The position numbers and the translations under genes are program-made. Positions 42,188 to 50,904 of a DNA stretch of 64,000 nt are shown here, one piece after another. The notes under the pieces are model-generated. The model saw only the letters and a list, made by a program, of their open reading frames with translations, did not search any database and was not told where the DNA came from. Source of the stretch: Clostridium_I sp047718555 (GTDB lineage Bacteria; Bacillota; Clostridia; Clostridiales; Clostridiaceae); contig NZ_JBDNRK010000007.1 in assembly GCF_047718555.1 (NCBI RefSeq), forward strand, positions 52,749 to 116,748, read 5' to 3'. Within the stretch, counting starts at the first letter, position 1; each line of letters opens with the position of its first letter.

Positions 42188-43522
42188 ATGCAAAATGAAA
42201 TTTCAAAGGTTTACAGTGGAAGTATTGCAGAAGAGTTAGGTGTTCAGGCCGGGGATAGAATTATAAGTATAAATGGTAAAGAAGTAAAGGATATAATTGA
42301 TTACAGATTTTTAATGGCAGATGATTATGTCATTGTTGAGGTAGAAAAAAAAGATAATAATGAAATATGGGAACTTGAAGTAGAGAAAGAATTTAATGAA
42401 AAATTTGGTGTAGAATTTAAAAATGGAATAATTGATAAAGCACAAAGCTGTAGAAATAAATGTATATTTTGTTTTATAGATCAATTACCAAAAGGTATGA
42501 GAAAGTCTCTATATTTTAAGGATGATGATTCAAGATTATCTTTCCTTCAGGGGAATTTTGTTACTTTGACAAATATGGAGGATGAAGACATTGATAGGAT
42601 AATAAATTATAAGATAAGTCCCATAAATATATCTGTACATACAACAAATGCTCAGCTTAGAACAAAAATGCTTAATAACAGATTTGCTGGCAATGTTATG
42701 GAGAGACTTGAAAGGTTATCTCAGGGTGGTATAACTATGAACTGTCAATTGGTGCTTTGTCCTGGTGTGAATAATGGTAAAGAACTAAAAAAAACCATAA
42801 TGGATTTATACAAGTTTTATCCTAATATAAAAAATGTTGCAGGAGTACCTGTAGGTGTAACAAAGTATAGAGATGGACTATTTGATTTAAATACTTATGA
42901 TAGGAGTATGGCAGAAGAAGAGATAAACTTAGTTTCACAACTGCAGAAGAATTTTATAAGGGAAATAGGTGTACCCTTTATAAGACTTTCTGATGAATTT
43001 TATATTTTGGCGGATATGGATATACCAGAAAAGGAGTTTTATGAAGATTTTGATCAATTAGAAGATGGAATAGGAATGGTCAGAATTTTTAGAGAAAATA
43101 TAAAAAGCACATTAAATAACTTAAAGAAAGGAATTAAAGGTGAATTTACTTTAGTAACAGGGGTTTCAGCTTTTAAAGAAATAAAGTCAGCAGGAGATGC
43201 AATTTCATCTGTAAATAAGAATTTAAATGTAAATACCATTAAAATATTAAATGATTATTTAGGTCACACTATAACGGTGGCGGGACTTATTACAGGGCGA
43301 GATATTATTAAACAGCTTAAAAAAGTTAAATATGGGGAATATATTGTAGTGCCAAAAAATATGCTGAAGGTAGATACAGAGATGTTTTTAGACGATATAC
43401 TTATTGAGGATATTGAAAAGGCTTTAAATACAAAAGTTTTAGTTTGTGAATATACAGGAGAAGATCTAATAGAAATTATAAATGAACACGCCGGGAGGAA
43501 TAATATATGTCAAAACCAATAG
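42188..43522 (+). CDS. DUF512 family radical SAM protein with PDZ-like start
   Basis: 444-residue protein of unknown function that often precedes der in clostridia. Residues 1-60 form a PDZ-like fold (VYSGSIAEELGVQAGDRIIS). A C-X3-C-X2-C motif of the radical SAM type follows in QSCRNKCIFCFIDQLPKGMR near residue 91, then a TIM-barrel-like region (ISVHTTNAQLRTKMLNN) and the C-terminal DUF512 domain (VTGVSAFKEI, ITVAGLITGRDII). It likely binds a 4Fe-4S cluster and SAM; substrate unknown. It overlaps der by 16 bp, so the genes are co-translated. Confidence 0.88.
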   Translation: MQNEISKVYSGSIAEELGVQAGDRIISINGKEVKDIIDYRFLMADDYVIVEVEKKDNNEIWELEVEKEFNEKFGVEFKNGIIDKAQSCRNKCIFCFIDQLPKGMRKSLYFKDDDSRLSFLQGNFVTLTNMEDEDIDRIINYKISPINISVHTTNAQLRTKMLNNRFAGNVMERLERLSQGGITMNCQLVLCPGVNNGKELKKTIMDLYKFYPNIKNVAGVPVGVTKYRDGLFDLNTYDRSMAEEEINLVSQLQKNFIREIGVPFIRLSDEFYILADMDIPEKEFYEDFDQLEDGIGMVRIFRENIKSTLNNLKKGIKGEFTLVTGVSAFKEIKSAGDAISSVNKNLNVNTIKILNDYLGHTITVAGLITGRDIIKQLKKVKYGEYIVVPKNMLKVDTEMFLDDILIEDIEKALNTKVLVCEYTGEDLIEIINEHAGRNNICQNQ

Positions 43523-44823
43523 TAGCAATAGTAGGAAGACCCAATGTTGGAAAGTCAACTTTATTTAATAAATTAGCAGGAAAAAGAATTTCCATTGTAG
43601 AAGATACACCAGGTGTAACTAGAGATAGAATATATGCTGAAGCAGAATGGCTCAGCAATTTATTTACCATTATTGATACAGGTGGTATAGAGCCTGAAAG
43701 CAGTGATATTATAGTAGCCCAAATGAGAAGGCAGGCTCAGATGGCTATAGAAACTGCTGATGTTATTGTATTCATAGTTGATGGAAAGCAGGGACTTACA
43801 GATGCAGATAACGAAGTGGCCTTGATGCTTAGAAAATCAAAAAAACCAATTGTACTTGTGGTAAATAAAATAGATAAATTAGCAGATGAGCAAAATTCTT
43901 TTGAATTTTATAATTTGGGGATTGGTGAGCCAATAGCAATCTCAGCTTCTCAGGGATTGGGTCTTGGAGATATGCTTGATAAAATAGTAGAGCATTTTAA
44001 AGAGATAGATAATATTGATGAGGAGAATGAATATACTAAGATTGCAGTAGTAGGTAGACCAAATGTGGGCAAATCTTCATTGATTAATAAATTACTTGGA
44101 GAAGATAGAGTTATAGTAAGTGATATACCTGGTACTACTAGAGATGCTGTAGATAGTTACCTTGAAACAGAGGAAGGAAAATTTATTTTAATAGATACAG
44201 CTGGGCTTAGGAGGAAGAGCAAAGTAAAAGAAGAAATTGAAAGGTACAGCGTTATAAGAACTTTAGCGGCTATAGAAAGAGCTGATGTATGTATACTTAT
44301 ATTAGATGCAACTGAGCAGCTAAGTGATCAGGATGAAAAAATTATTGGTTATGCCCATGAATTAAATAAAGCAATAATGGTTCTAGTAAACAAATGGGAT
44401 CTTATAGAAAAAGATGATAAAACTATGAATTTATTCAAGAAGAATATACAATATAAATTATCCTTTATGGCCTATGCACAGTATCTGTTTATTTCTGCAA
44501 AAACAGGTCAAAGAGTTAATAAGGTGTTAGAAGAAGTAAAGAAATGCTATGATAACTATTCTAGAAGAATATCCACAGGTGTTTTAAATGATGTAGTTAG
44601 CAAAGCCGTACTTATGAAAGAACCACCTGTAGTAGCTTTAAAAAGACTTAAAATTTATTATGTAACACAGGTAGCCATAAAACCCCCTACTTTTATCTTT
44701 TTTGTAAATGATACAGAAGCTATTCATTTTTCTTATGAACGATATTTAGAGAATAAATTAAGAGAAAGTTTTGATTTTAGAGGAACTGGAATTAAAGTTA
44801 TTTTCAGAGAAAGGAAGGAATGA
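43507..44823 (+). CDS. der: Ribosome biogenesis GTPase Der (EngA)
   Basis: Tandem-GTPase needed for 50S ribosome assembly, 438 residues. Two G domains are visible: GRPNVGKSTLFNKL, DTGGIE and NKIDK in the first, GRPNVGKSSLINKL, DTAGLRRK and NKWDL in the second, followed by the KH-like C-terminal domain (KRLKIYYVTQVAIKPPTFIF). GGGAGG before ATG 43507 lies in the end of the DUF512 gene. gpsA follows directly. Confidence 0.98.
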   Translation: MSKPIVAIVGRPNVGKSTLFNKLAGKRISIVEDTPGVTRDRIYAEAEWLSNLFTIIDTGGIEPESSDIIVAQMRRQAQMAIETADVIVFIVDGKQGLTDADNEVALMLRKSKKPIVLVVNKIDKLADEQNSFEFYNLGIGEPIAISASQGLGLGDMLDKIVEHFKEIDNIDEENEYTKIAVVGRPNVGKSSLINKLLGEDRVIVSDIPGTTRDAVDSYLETEEGKFILIDTAGLRRKSKVKEEIERYSVIRTLAAIERADVCILILDATEQLSDQDEKIIGYAHELNKAIMVLVNKWDLIEKDDKTMNLFKKNIQYKLSFMAYAQYLFISAKTGQRVNKVLEEVKKCYDNYSRRISTGVLNDVVSKAVLMKEPPVVALKRLKIYYVTQVAIKPPTFIFFVNDTEAIHFSYERYLENKLRESFDFRGTGIKVIFRERKE

Positions 44824-44824
44824 T

Positions 44825-45820
44825 ATGAAAAGAGTTACTTTCCTTGGAGGTGGAAGTTTTGGAACTGCCTTAGGTATACTGTTAGCTAACAAAAGATATG
44901 AGGTAACTATATGGGATAGGAATCCAAATGTAGTGGAGGAAATAAATAACAGTAGAACTAATCATAGATATTTATCCAACATTACTATTCCAGGTGGAGT
45001 TATTGCCACTAATAGCATAGAAGATTCAATACAAGAAAGTGATTGTATAATTTTATCTGTTCCCTCTTATGCAATAAGAGCCGTATGTGGTCAGATAAGC
45101 AAAAAGGTAAGTAAGGATCAAATTATAGTTAGTATTGCAAAAGGAATAGAAGAAGAGACTAAAATGAGACTTTCTAAGGTAATTAAAGAGGAATTACCTT
45201 TAAATCCTGTAGTGATATTATCCGGTCCAAGTCATGCAGAAGAGGTGTCAAAAAATTTGCCAACTACAGTTGTAGTTACTTCTGAAAACATGGAATATGC
45301 CCACAAAGTACAGGATCTTTTTATGACCAATACTTTTAGAGTATACACTAATGATGATATAATTGGTGTAGAAATAGGAGGTGCAGTTAAAAATATAATT
45401 GCACTAGCTTGTGGAATTTGTGATGGATTAGGTTATGGAGATAATACTAAGGCTGCACTTATGACAAGAGGTATGAGTGAAATAGTGAGGGTTGGGACTT
45501 TACTTGGAGGCAGGCGTGAAACCTTTTATGGGCTCACTGGTATGGGAGATTTAATAGTTACCTGCACAAGCTTACATAGTAGAAATAGAAGGGCAGGTAT
45601 TTTAATTGGAGAAGGTGTTCCACTTAAAGAGGCTTGCCAGAGGATTGGTATGGTAGTTGAGGGTGTTAAAGCCTGCGAAGCTTTTTATGAATTAAAAGAC
45701 AAACTAAATGAGATAATGCCTATAACAGATATGTTATACAAGGTTTTATTTAAAAATAAAGATGTAAAAGCAGCTGTAAAGGAACTTATGGAGAGAGATA
45801 AAAAAGATGAAATGTACTAA
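44825..45820 (+). CDS. gpsA: Glycerol-3-phosphate dehydrogenase [NAD(P)+]
   Basis: Reduces dihydroxyacetone phosphate to sn-glycerol 3-phosphate for phospholipid synthesis. The 331-residue enzyme has the dinucleotide fold FLGGGSFGTALGILLANK, the substrate-binding LSGPSHAEEV and the catalytic lysine in GGAVKNIIALACGICDG. GLTGMGDLIVTCTS and CQRIGMVVEGVKAC lie in the C-terminal domain. ATG 44825 follows AAGGAAGG and is one base after the der stop; an earlier frame from 44771 lies inside der. der-gpsA order is conserved. Confidence 0.96.
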   Translation: MKRVTFLGGGSFGTALGILLANKRYEVTIWDRNPNVVEEINNSRTNHRYLSNITIPGGVIATNSIEDSIQESDCIILSVPSYAIRAVCGQISKKVSKDQIIVSIAKGIEEETKMRLSKVIKEELPLNPVVILSGPSHAEEVSKNLPTTVVVTSENMEYAHKVQDLFMTNTFRVYTNDDIIGVEIGGAVKNIIALACGICDGLGYGDNTKAALMTRGMSEIVRVGTLLGGRRETFYGLTGMGDLIVTCTSLHSRNRRAGILIGEGVPLKEACQRIGMVVEGVKACEAFYELKDKLNEIMPITDMLYKVLFKNKDVKAAVKELMERDKKDEMY

Positions 45821-45851
45821 GCAAACTATGTAAGATATGCTCATAGAATAG

Positions 45852-45899
45852 GCGCTATTAAAATGATTAAATAAAACACATTTTAATAGTGCTTTTTTA
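45852..45899 (+). terminator. Terminator after gpsA
   Basis: GCGCTATTAAAATG pairs with CATTTTAATAGTGC (one G-U), 13-nt loop, followed by TTTTTTAT. Confidence 0.9.
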
Positions 45900-45996
45900 T
45901 TATAAAAAATATTAATTATAAGGTACAAATAGGTATATTTAATAATATACACCAATATATATATACTGTTAATATTAAGACACAGGAGGGTACATT

Positions 45997-47475
45997 TTGG
46001 ATAATTTTGATATATACAAAGATATAGCAGAAAGAACCCAAGGAGATATATATGTTGGGGTAGTAGGCCCGGTTAGAACAGGAAAATCCACATTTATTAA
46101 AACATTTATGGATCTTATGGTTATCCCTAACATAGAAAATTCCTACAAAAAGGAAAGAGCTAAGGATGAACTTCCTCAAAGTGGTTCAGGAAAATCTATT
46201 CATACTACAGAACCTAAATTTATACCAAATGAAGCTGTAGAAATAGGCATTGGTGAAGGTATAAAATTCAAAGTAAGAATGGTAGATTGCGTTGGTTATA
46301 TAGTAAAAGGCGCACTGGGATATAAAGAGGGAGATAGAGACAAAATGGTAACAACGCCTTGGTATGATCATGAAATACCTTTTGAAGAAGCGGCAGAAAT
46401 AGGGACAAAGAAGGTAATAAATGAGCATTCTACTATAGGTCTTGTAATAACTACAGATGGCACTATAACAGATATCCCTAGAGATGAATATTTAGATGCA
46501 GAAGAAAGAGTGGTAAAGGAACTTAAAGCTATAAATAAACCTTTCGTCATTGTACTTAATTCTTCTAGAGCAAATGATCCTAAGACTTTGGAACTTTCTA
46601 ATGAATTGGAAAATAAATATGATGTTCCAGTGCAAATAATGGATGTACTTAATATGAAGGAAGAGGATATAACTAATACATTTAAAAGGGTATTAAAAGA
46701 ATTTCCTATTAAAGAAATAAACATAGATATGCCGGAGTGGATTGAAAAACTGGAATCAAAACATTGGCTTAAGGATAATTACTGGGGATTAGTTAAGGAA
46801 ATATGCAAAAATGTAGACAAAGTAAGGGATATCAGTAAAATCCTTAATAGCTTTACTGATACGGATTTTCTTGATTCATCACAGGTAGATGAGATGAATA
46901 TGGGTAGTGGAGTGGCAAGAGTTAGTTTGAATCCTAAAAAAGGTATATTTTATAAGGTGCTAAGTGAGTACTGCGGAGCGGATATTTTAGGGGAAAGCCA
47001 ATTGTTAAATACCATTAAGGATTATCATAAGGCAAAGGTTGAATATGATAGAATTTCTGATGCATTAAGAGATGTAAAGGAAACGGGTTACGGTCTTGTG
47101 GCTCCGCAGCTTACAGAAATGAAGCTTGAAGAACCTAAAATAGTTAAAAATGGATCTAGATATGAGGTTAAATTAAAGGCCAGTGCTCCATCTTTTCATT
47201 TTATAAGAGCAGATATTGAAACAGAAATATCGCCTATAATGGGAACGGAGAGAGAAAGTGAAGAGTTGGTAAAATCACTATTAGAGGAATTTGAAAGTGA
47301 TCCTTCTAAAATTTGGGAAAGTAATATGTTTGGTAAATCCTTTGATTTGGTAGTAAAAGAAGGATTGCAAAAAAAATTATTTAAAATGCCAGAGGATGTT
47401 CAGATAAAAATTCAGAAAACCTTAGAGAAAATAATTAATGAAGGCAATGGCGGACTTATTTGCATAATCCTTTAA
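45997..47475 (+). CDS. spoIVA: Spore coat morphogenetic ATPase SpoIVA
   Basis: ATP-driven protein that polymerises on the forespore outer membrane and is the base of the spore coat. It has the usual 492 residues. The N-terminus MDNFDIYKDIAERTQGDIYV leads to Walker A GPVRTGKSTFIK and the conserved AKDELPQSGSGKSIHTTEP, MVDCVGYIVKGALGYKE and LVITTDGTITDIPRDEY. The C-terminal GNGGLICIIL end matches the family. The start is TTG 45997, 6 nt behind AGGAGGG. Expression is normally sigma E dependent; no convincing sigma E promoter was found upstream. Confidence 0.96.
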   Translation: MDNFDIYKDIAERTQGDIYVGVVGPVRTGKSTFIKTFMDLMVIPNIENSYKKERAKDELPQSGSGKSIHTTEPKFIPNEAVEIGIGEGIKFKVRMVDCVGYIVKGALGYKEGDRDKMVTTPWYDHEIPFEEAAEIGTKKVINEHSTIGLVITTDGTITDIPRDEYLDAEERVVKELKAINKPFVIVLNSSRANDPKTLELSNELENKYDVPVQIMDVLNMKEEDITNTFKRVLKEFPIKEINIDMPEWIEKLESKHWLKDNYWGLVKEICKNVDKVRDISKILNSFTDTDFLDSSQVDEMNMGSGVARVSLNPKKGIFYKVLSEYCGADILGESQLLNTIKDYHKAKVEYDRISDALRDVKETGYGLVAPQLTEMKLEEPKIVKNGSRYEVKLKASAPSFHFIRADIETEISPIMGTERESEELVKSLLEEFESDPSKIWESNMFGKSFDLVVKEGLQKKLFKMPEDVQIKIQKTLEKIINEGNGGLICIIL

Positions 47476-47487
47476 ATATATTAAAGA

Positions 47488-47531
47488 GCTGTCTTATAAT
47501 GCATTAATATGCATTAGAGATGGCCTTTTTT
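47488..47531 (+). terminator. Terminator after spoIVA
   Basis: A 16-bp stem with one bulge and three G-U pairs (GCTGTCTT...AATGCAT with ATGCATT...GAGATGGC) around TAAT, followed by CTTTTTTGTTTT. Confidence 0.85.
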
Positions 47532-47614
47532 GTTTTGAAATATCTTATTTCTGTAACAATAAATATAGTAAGGCATATATTAAAATGATAGACAGAATTC
47601 TAGGAGGAATAAAA

Positions 47615-48769
47615 GTGAAAATTAATAATAGAATTGCTACACTTGGAGAATATCATTTTAAAAAAATTGATGATGAAAAAAATAAGATTTTATCAGAAGG
47701 TAAAAAAATAATTGATTTAGGTATAGGAGACCCTGATCTGCCAGTTCATCCTAGTATTTTAAAAGAATTAGTTAGTGCATTATCAATAAAAGATTTTAAT
47801 AAATATTCACCTTATGATGGAGTAGAAAAATTGAAAAAACAAATTATAAAATATTATGCTGATGTATATTCTGTAGAGCTTGATTTAGATGAAGTATTAG
47901 TACTTATAGGTTCTAAAGAAGGTATCAGCAATATTATACCTGCAGTTTGTAATTTTGGAGATGGTGTTATAATGACAGATCCATCTTATCCAGTATATGA
48001 AACAGCAACAAAGCTTTGGGGAGCAGTGCCGTATAAAATTCCCCTGAAAGAAAAAAATGGTTTTTTACCGGAATTAGATTATATTTTAAATGGTGATATA
48101 TTAAGATCAAAATTATTTATAATAAATTATCCTAATAATCCCACAGGAGCAGTAGCTAGCGAGGATTTCTACAGGGACGTAATAAAATTTTGCAGTCATA
48201 ATGATATAATACTTTGTAACGACGCCGCCTATAATGAAATAATAGAAGAAAACAAAGCACCTATCAGCCTTCTTCAATATGATAGGGATAAAAGAAGCTG
48301 TATTGAATTTGGAACTATGTCCAAAACTTATAACATGACAGGTTTTAGAATTGGTTATGCTGTGGGAAACAAAGATGTTATAAAGGCATTGTTAACTATA
48401 AAAAGCAATCTGGATTCTGGGCAATTTAAACCGATTCAATATGCTGCAATTAGAGCATTGACATTAGATAGGAATTATATAAATTCAATTAGACATATAT
48501 ATGATGGTAGAAGAAAATCAGCAGAAATTATATTAAAAAATAAAAATATAGAGTTTTTTAAAACCACAGGAACTTTTTATATATGGTGTAAAGTTCCTAA
48601 CAATTATACAACCTATGAGTTTTGTAGTGAAGTCTTAAAAAAATATCAAATAGTTATTACTCCTGGATACAGCTTTGGAAATTTAGGACATGAATATTTT
48701 AGAATAGCACTTACAAGAGATAAAGTTACAATTGAAGAAGCACTAAGCAAACTTAACAGGTATAAATAA
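47615..48769 (+). CDS. dapL: PLP-dependent aminotransferase, LL-diaminopimelate type
   Basis: Fold-type I aminotransferase, 384 residues. Motifs are IIDLGIGDPDLPVHPSI near the N-terminus, FGDGVIMTDPSYPVYETATK, NYPNNPTGAVAS, CNDAAYNEI, the PLP lysine in GTMSKTYNMTGFRIGYAVGN, and FRIALTRDKVTIEEAL at the end. The GDPDLP start and GRPT-like context point to LL-diaminopimelate aminotransferase of lysine/cell wall synthesis, but related enzymes of aspartate or alanine are not excluded. The start is GTG 47615, 6 nt from AGGAGGA; ATG 47585 in frame has no RBS. It stands alone between spoIVA and yicC. Confidence 0.75.
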   Translation: MKINNRIATLGEYHFKKIDDEKNKILSEGKKIIDLGIGDPDLPVHPSILKELVSALSIKDFNKYSPYDGVEKLKKQIIKYYADVYSVELDLDEVLVLIGSKEGISNIIPAVCNFGDGVIMTDPSYPVYETATKLWGAVPYKIPLKEKNGFLPELDYILNGDILRSKLFIINYPNNPTGAVASEDFYRDVIKFCSHNDIILCNDAAYNEIIEENKAPISLLQYDRDKRSCIEFGTMSKTYNMTGFRIGYAVGNKDVIKALLTIKSNLDSGQFKPIQYAAIRALTLDRNYINSIRHIYDGRRKSAEIILKNKNIEFFKTTGTFYIWCKVPNNYTTYEFCSEVLKKYQIVITPGYSFGNLGHEYFRIALTRDKVTIEEALSKLNRYK

Positions 48770-48832
48770 ATATTAAAAAAGTATTATATAGCAGAAAAAA
48801 TGTGATATAATCATTAAAGTCGAATATAACAC

Positions 48833-48871
48833 TTGAATTTATACTTATAGTTTTTGTATAATAATAAGTAT
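48833..48871 (+). promoter_or_regulatory. Promoter with overlapping inverted repeat before yicC
   Basis: TTGAAT at 48833-48838, 18 bp, TATAAT at 48857-48862. ATACTTAT (48841-48848) and ATAAGTAT (48864-48871) form a perfect inverted repeat around the -10, an arrangement typical of a repressor operator. It would drive the long yicC...thiN gene run. Confidence 0.45.
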
Positions 48872-48906
48872 GAATTGTTGGCAGAACAATGGAAGGATGA
48901 TTTACC

Positions 48907-49785
48907 ATGGTAAGTAGTATGACAGGATATGGTCGAGCTTTTTATGAATGTAGAAATAGAAATTTCACCATAGAGATAAGAAGTGTAAATCATAGATATC
49001 TTGATTTGAATATAAAAATGCCAAGGAGTATCACTTCTCTTGAAGATAGGATAAGAAAAAAATTACAAGAGAAGCTTAGCCGGGGAAAAGTAGATATTTA
49101 TGTAACACAGACTGTTTTAGAAACGGAAAGTTCTAAAGCTTTGCTAAACAAAAATTTGAGCGATAGCATTGTAAAATGTCTAGAGGAAATAAATGAACGT
49201 TATGGACTTAAGGAATCGTTGTCACTTTCATTAATAGCCAAATTCCCAGATGTAATAACTATTGAGCAAAAAGATGAAGATTTTGAGGAAATTTGGAATA
49301 ATTTAAAAATTCCCTTAGATGAAGCAATAACAACTTTAGTTTCTATGAGATTAAAAGAGGGTGCAAAATTAAGGGAAGATATAGAACATAAATGTTACTC
49401 TATAGAGCAGTCAGTTAACAATATAGCTGAAAAGTCTGGATTGGTTGTAGAACAGTATAAAGCAAAGCTTAATGATAGAATTAAGGAACTTATTGGAGAC
49501 AATAATGTAGATGAAAATAGATTGGCAATGGAAGTGGCAATCTTTAGTGATAAAGCCTGCATAGACGAAGAAATTGTAAGACTTAGAAGTCATTTGCTGC
49601 AGCTTAGAGAAAGTCTAAATAGCAATGAGCCCATAGGAAGAAAATTAGACTTTATAGTTCAAGAAATGAATAGAGAAGCTAACACTATTGCCTCTAAGGC
49701 CAATGATGTGGACGTAGTTCATTTGGTTCTAGATGTAAAGAATGAAATAGAAAAAATAAGAGAACAAGTTCAAAATATACAGTAG
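48907..49785 (+). CDS. yicC: YicC family endoribonuclease
   Basis: 292-residue protein of the YicC/YloC family, which cleaves RNA and in E. coli promotes decay of the small RNA RyhB. The signature MVSSMTGYGRA, IEIRSVNHRYLDLNIKMPR at the N-terminus and the C-terminal GRKLDFIVQEMNREANTIAS are clear. The gene order yicC-remA-gmk-rpoZ-coaBC-priA is the same as in Bacillus. ATG 48907 follows AAGGATGA. Confidence 0.93.
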   Translation: MVSSMTGYGRAFYECRNRNFTIEIRSVNHRYLDLNIKMPRSITSLEDRIRKKLQEKLSRGKVDIYVTQTVLETESSKALLNKNLSDSIVKCLEEINERYGLKESLSLSLIAKFPDVITIEQKDEDFEEIWNNLKIPLDEAITTLVSMRLKEGAKLREDIEHKCYSIEQSVNNIAEKSGLVVEQYKAKLNDRIKELIGDNNVDENRLAMEVAIFSDKACIDEEIVRLRSHLLQLRESLNSNEPIGRKLDFIVQEMNREANTIASKANDVDVVHLVLDVKNEIEKIREQVQNIQ

Positions 49786-49802
49786 TCTTAAGGAGGATAA
49801 AA

Positions 49803-50075
49803 ATGGGTATACGGTTAATTAATATAGGATTTGGCAACATAGTTTCTGCCAACAGATTAGTTGCTATTGTTAGTCCTGAATCTGCACCTATTAAAAGAAT
49901 AATACAGGAAGCTAGAGATAGAGGTATGCTTATAGATGCAACCTATGGTAGGAGAACAAGGGCGGTTATAATTACTGATAGCGATCATGTTATACTTTCA
50001 GCAGTTCAGCCAGAAACCGTAGCTAATAGGCTTGCTTCTAAAGATGAAGAAGCCATAGACGAGGTTGAAGAATAA
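49803..50075 (+). CDS. remA: RemA family regulator
   Basis: Small 90-residue DNA-binding protein (formerly DUF370/YlzA). In Bacillus RemA activates matrix and osmoprotection genes; in clostridia the role is unknown. INIGFGNIVSANRLVAIVSP, ARDRGMLIDATYGRRTRAVI and DSDHVILSAVQPETVANRL are highly conserved, including the GRRTR basic patch. Start ATG 49803 is 6 nt behind AAGGAGG. It overlaps gmk by one base. Confidence 0.95.
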   Translation: MGIRLINIGFGNIVSANRLVAIVSPESAPIKRIIQEARDRGMLIDATYGRRTRAVIITDSDHVILSAVQPETVANRLASKDEEAIDEVEE

Positions 50076-50704
50076 TGAAAAATAAAGGACTTTTAATAGT
50101 ACTATCTGGGCCTTCAGGAGCAGGAAAGGGCACTCTTTGTAAAGAATTACTAAATAGAGAAAATTTTTGGTTATCTGTTTCGGCTACTACAAGAGAGCCG
50201 CGAAAAGGAGAGGTTCCAGGTAAAAGTTATTACTATTTAAGTAAAGATGAGTTTAAAAATAAAATTCTAAACGATGATTTTTTAGAATACGCAGAAGTAT
50301 ATGGAAATTTTTATGGTACTCCAAAATCTAGTGTTATAGAAAGATTGGAAAATGGAGAAGATGTAATATTGGAGATAGATATTCAGGGAGCTTTAAAGGT
50401 AAAGGATAATTATCCAGAGGGCGTATTTATATTTATATTACCACCATCCATGGAAGAACTTAAAAATAGAATTATTGGCAGAGGAAGTGAAACAGCAGAA
50501 TCCCTAGTAACAAGGTTTAAAGCTGCCTATAGAGAAATTAATTATGTTTCAAAATATAATTATGCTGTTATAAATGATACCGTAGATGAGGCTGTAATAA
50601 AAATAGAAAGTATTATAGCCGCTGAAAGGTGTAGAGTAGATAGAATAAAAGATAAAATATTAAATTCTAAGGAGGATTTGATTCATGAACAATTCAATGA
50701 TTAG
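50075..50704 (+). CDS. gmk: Guanylate kinase
   Basis: Phosphorylates GMP to GDP, 209 residues. The P-loop is LSGPSGAGKGTLCKELL; GMP-binding motifs are TTREPRKGEVPGKSYYY and EYAEVYGNFYGTPK, followed by LEIDIQGALKVKDNYP and the lid RIIGRGSETAES. ATG 50075 shares a base with the remA stop (TAATG). It overlaps rpoZ by 20 bp. Confidence 0.97.
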   Translation: MKNKGLLIVLSGPSGAGKGTLCKELLNRENFWLSVSATTREPRKGEVPGKSYYYLSKDEFKNKILNDDFLEYAEVYGNFYGTPKSSVIERLENGEDVILEIDIQGALKVKDNYPEGVFIFILPPSMEELKNRIIGRGSETAESLVTRFKAAYREINYVSKYNYAVINDTVDEAVIKIESIIAAERCRVDRIKDKILNSKEDLIHEQFND

Positions 50705-50903
50705 TCCATCAATAGTTGATTTAGTTAAGAAGGCTGGAGATAGGTATTCTGTAGTTGTAATAACTTCAAAAAGAGCAAGGCAAATTATAGGTGGAGCTAA
50801 ACCACTAACGGATATTGATTCAAATAAGCCTCTTACTATAGCAATAAATGAGTTAGATCAGGGTAAATTTGGATATGAAACTAGGAAAGAAGGAAGCAAG
50901 TAA
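50685..50903 (+). CDS. rpoZ: RNA polymerase omega subunit
   Basis: 72-residue omega subunit that helps assemble RNA polymerase. MISPSIVDLVKKAGDRYSVV and ITSKRARQIIGGAKPL are the family motifs. AAGGAGG (50669-50675) lies in gmk, 9 nt before ATG 50685. coaBC starts 1 bp after its stop. Confidence 0.95.
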   Translation: MNNSMISPSIVDLVKKAGDRYSVVVITSKRARQIIGGAKPLTDIDSNKPLTIAINELDQGKFGYETRKEGSK

Positions 50904-50904
50904 T

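Noticed and set aside
44771..44824. Longer N-terminus for gpsA
   Set aside because: Lies inside der; MKRVTFLGGG at 44825 is the canonical start with AAGGAAGG upstream.
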